Of a stretch of 8,087 nt of DNA, positions 7,004 to 8,087 are shown piece by piece. Numbering within the stretch: position 1 is the first letter of the stretch; every line of letters starts with the position of its first letter. This stretch comes from Clostridiales bacterium. Lineage in GTDB: Bacteria > Bacillota > Clostridia > Oscillospirales > Ruminococcaceae. The stretch lies in NCBI GenBank assembly GCA_012800685.1, contig JAAZIT010000010.1, forward strand, positions 1 through 8,087, written 5' to 3'. The notes under the pieces were generated by a model. It made no database searches. It worked only from the letters and a program-made list of their open reading frames with translations, and was not told the DNA's origin. Made by a program: the position numbers and the translations under genes.

Positions 7004-7155
7004 TAGCTGGCGATATTAAAGACTAAGTGAATATGACAGAGAGAGGGCATATTAATGTAGTAAAAACTACAAGAGACCTTCACTATTCACCAATTCGTAT
7101 TAGAAATAATGCGGTTTGCTTATGTTTTCGCCAGATAGCTCTGTCATGGGTGACA
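7004..7155 (+). ncRNA. Structured 5' leader of rpsU, candidate cis-regulatory RNA with a pseudoknot
   Basis: The leader contains several perfect helices. P1 pairs 7007-7013 (CTGGCGA) with 7128-7134. P2 pairs 7027-7033 (GTGAATA) with 7084-7090. P3 is a 6-bp hairpin, 7056-7061 with 7066-7071, closed by AAAA. P4 is a 7-bp hairpin, 7096-7102 with 7107-7113 (one G-U pair), closed by the GNRA tetraloop GAAA. A further 9-bp helix pairs 7033-7041 (ATGACAGAG) with 7139-7147; its strands interleave with P1, so together they form a pseudoknot. The 3' strand can instead form a local hairpin, 7142-7146 with 7151-7155, directly before the Shine-Dalgarno. No poly-T run follows, so control of translation is more likely than of termination. 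The ligand is unknown; bS21 itself is the obvious candidate. I do not recognise a named RNA family. The folding was done by eye. Confidence 0.6.
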
Positions 7156-7172
7156 AAGGGAGGGAATTGATT

Positions 7173-7346
7173 ATGGCAGAAATTCGTGTTGGAAAAAACG
7201 AAACTCTGGACACAGCTCTAAAGAGATTTAAGAGAAGTTGTGCTAAGGACGGCGTTATCGCTGAGGTTCGTAAAAGAGAACACTACGAAAAGCCATCGGT
7301 AAAACGTAAAAAGAAATCCGAAGCTGCTCGTAAGCGTAAATATTAA
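7173..7346 (+). CDS. rpsU: 30S ribosomal protein bS21
   Basis: bS21 is a small basic protein on the platform of the 30S subunit, close to the 3' end of 16S rRNA where the anti-Shine-Dalgarno lies, and it affects initiation. The 57 residues match the family: MAEIRVGKNETLDTALKRFKRSCAKDG, then VRKREHYEKPSVKRKKKSEAARKRKY. The frame stays open back to an ATG at 7116. ATG 7173 is chosen because the family begins MxxIxVxxNE and because the strong AAAGGGAGGG (7155-7164) lies 8 bases before it. The gene is a single-gene transcription unit with its own promoter, a structured leader and a terminator. Confidence 0.96.
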   Translation: MAEIRVGKNETLDTALKRFKRSCAKDGVIAEVRKREHYEKPSVKRKKKSEAARKRKY

Positions 7347-7355
7347 TTGAAATTT

Positions 7356-7386
7356 AAGACGGGCATTTATTGTCCGTCTTTTGTTC
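7356..7386 (+). terminator. Intrinsic terminator of rpsU
   Basis: A 9-bp stem (7356-7364 AAGACGGGC with 7372-7380, one G-U pair) encloses a 7-base loop. The stem's own TT and a T-rich run (7379-7385, CTTTTGTTC context) follow. It begins 9 bases after the rpsU stop and is the only clear intrinsic terminator in the window. Confidence 0.88.
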
Positions 7387-7427
7387 TATATAAATGAGAT
7401 TTTTGTGATTGTTAAAGTGATTAATAG

Positions 7428-7479
7428 TTTATAGTTTTAAATTGTAGTCGACGGATTATGGCTTATAGTTAACAGTCGA
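7428..7479. repeat. Degenerate direct repeat in the rpsU-yqeG gap
   Basis: The order TTATAGTT then AGTCGA occurs twice: TTATAGTT at 7429-7436 and 7463-7470, AGTCGA at 7446-7451 and 7474-7479. A related AATAGTTAT follows just after. The spacing differs between copies (9 and 3 bases between the words), so this is an eroded duplication or a low-complexity spacer. No convincing promoter for yqeG was found among it. Confidence 0.4.
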
Positions 7480-7504
7480 TAAATAATAGTTATGGGAGAA
7501 TAAT

Positions 7505-7984
7505 ATGTTTTTTAAACCGACTTATGTATTTAATAGTGTGGGCGAAATATCTATCAAGTTTTTAAAGAAAAGGGGAATAAAGGCTTTGATACTTGATTTG
7601 GACAATACCCTTACGACACACAATAACCCTGTTCCACCTGAAAGAAGCTTGAATTGGCTTGACAAGATGAAGGAAGCGGGAATGAAGCTTATTATAGTTT
7701 CAAACAACTCAACTGAGAGGGTGACACCTTTTGCAAATCAGCTGGGTTTAGATTTTGTTCCGAGAGGCTGCAAACCTCTAACTTTTGACATAACCAACGC
7801 AATGAAAAGGCTCGGAAGTTCCCACAGGGAAACCTGTGTGGTGGGTGACCAAATTTTTACTGATATTATGGGCGCTAATTTAAAAGGTGTTAGGTCGGCT
7901 TTTGTTTTTCCTATTGAGCCTGAAACTAGCTTGCCTTTTAGATTTAAGCGAAAAATCGAAACCTTGTTTTTGCCTAAAAGATAA
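7505..7984 (+). CDS. yqeG: YqeG family HAD-IIIA phosphatase
   Basis: This 159-residue protein belongs to the HAD superfamily, subfamily IIIA, of Bacillus YqeG type. The four HAD motifs are visible: DLDNTL (residues 31-36, nucleophile D31 and acid/base D33), VSNNS (65-69), K90 in GCKP, and GDQIFTD (114-120, Mg2+-binding D115 and D120). The opening FKPTYVFNSVGEI and the tail lacking any added domain fit the family. Its physiological substrate is not established as far as I know. GGGAG at 7494-7498 lies 6 bases upstream of the ATG. In Bacillus, yqeG sits in the same cluster as yqeI-yqeL; here it is about 4 kb away from them, behind rpsU. No terminator follows it. Confidence 0.93.
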   Translation: MFFKPTYVFNSVGEISIKFLKKRGIKALILDLDNTLTTHNNPVPPERSLNWLDKMKEAGMKLIIVSNNSTERVTPFANQLGLDFVPRGCKPLTFDITNAMKRLGSSHRETCVVGDQIFTDIMGANLKGVRSAFVFPIEPETSLPFRFKRKIETLFLPKR

Positions 7985-8013
7985 TTGATTTTTATGATAA
8001 AATGTGATAAAAT
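7985..8013 (+). promoter_or_regulatory. Candidate extended -10 promoter at the window end
   Basis: TTGATT (7985-7990) is followed after 17 bases by TAAAAT (8008-8013), preceded by TG one base away (extended -10, TGATAAAAT). The 10-bp word GATAAAATGT is tandemly duplicated at 7996-8005 and 8006-8015, so TGATAAAAT occurs twice. A TATAAT at 8019-8024 lacks a good -35 partner. The 74 bases after it (8014-8087) hold no gene I can identify; the short frames from ATG 8042 and 8058 stop after 7 and 4 codons. They may be the leader of the next gene. Confidence 0.5.
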
Positions 8014-8087
8014 GTATTTATAATGTTAAGATTTAGGAAATATGGTTTTGGAGCTGTATGGCTGAGCAATAATTTCTATACTTACCA

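Noticed and set aside
7005..7013. ZTP (pfl) riboswitch, suggested by the CTGGCGA word
   Set aside because: The other conserved parts of that riboswitch (CCGGGGAG-type and CCGCC-type segments) are missing, and here CTGGCGA pairs simply with TCGCCAG.
7116..7172. A 19-codon N-terminal extension of bS21 from ATG 7116
   Set aside because: The family begins at MAEIRV, a strong Shine-Dalgarno sits directly before ATG 7173, and the extension overlaps leader helices.

Overview
The window is about 8.1 kb of low-GC DNA. Every gene is on the + strand, gaps are short and ribosome-binding sites are Firmicutes-type (AAAGGAG, AGAGGTGA, GGGAGGG). The gene order yhbY-nadD-yqeK-rsfS (Bacillus yqeI-yqeJ-yqeK-yqeL) points to a member of the Clostridia. 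The LeuRS variant (HVGHPRPYT, about 800 residues) resembles gut Oscillospiraceae/Ruminococcaceae-type enzymes as I remember them. I cannot name a genus from sequence alone. No rRNA, tRNA, CRISPR array, transposon or phage gene was seen.

Layout: (1) 1-3358 is a housekeeping gene string: the 3' part of ftsY (SRP receptor), rdgB (house-cleaning nucleotide pyrophosphatase), yhbY (ribosome-assembly RNA-binding protein), nadD (NAD synthesis), yqeK (HD-domain Ap4A hydrolase family) and rsfS (ribosome silencing factor). (2) 3456-4481 holds two small four-helix membrane proteins of unknown function that look like a diverged tandem duplication. (3) 4524-6926 is leuS, with no room for a T-box leader. 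(4) 6962-7386 is a separate transcription unit for ribosomal protein bS21 (rpsU). It has a near-consensus sigma-A promoter, a structured leader of about 175 nt, a strong Shine-Dalgarno and an intrinsic terminator. (5) 7505-7984 is yqeG, a HAD-family phosphatase, followed by a promoter-like sequence with duplicated -10 elements running off the window.

Most genes serve protein synthesis and its control: membrane targeting (FtsY), ribosome assembly and silencing (YhbY, RsfS), tRNA charging (LeuRS) and a 30S protein (bS21). RdgB, NadD and YqeK handle nucleotides. No stretch longer than 300 bases lacks a gene; the longest gap is 6927-7172, which holds the rpsU promoter and leader.

The most interesting element is the rpsU leader. 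By eye it folds into several perfect helices, including a GAAA-capped hairpin and two helices in pseudoknot order. It also carries an upstream near-copy (12 of 14 bases) of the sequence spanning the rpsU Shine-Dalgarno. Both copies can pair with the same intervening segment, which suggests a switch, possibly bS21 autoregulation. I do not recognise it as a named RNA family. Second in interest is the pair of paralogous membrane proteins; third is an 18-residue repeat-like insertion in RdgB.
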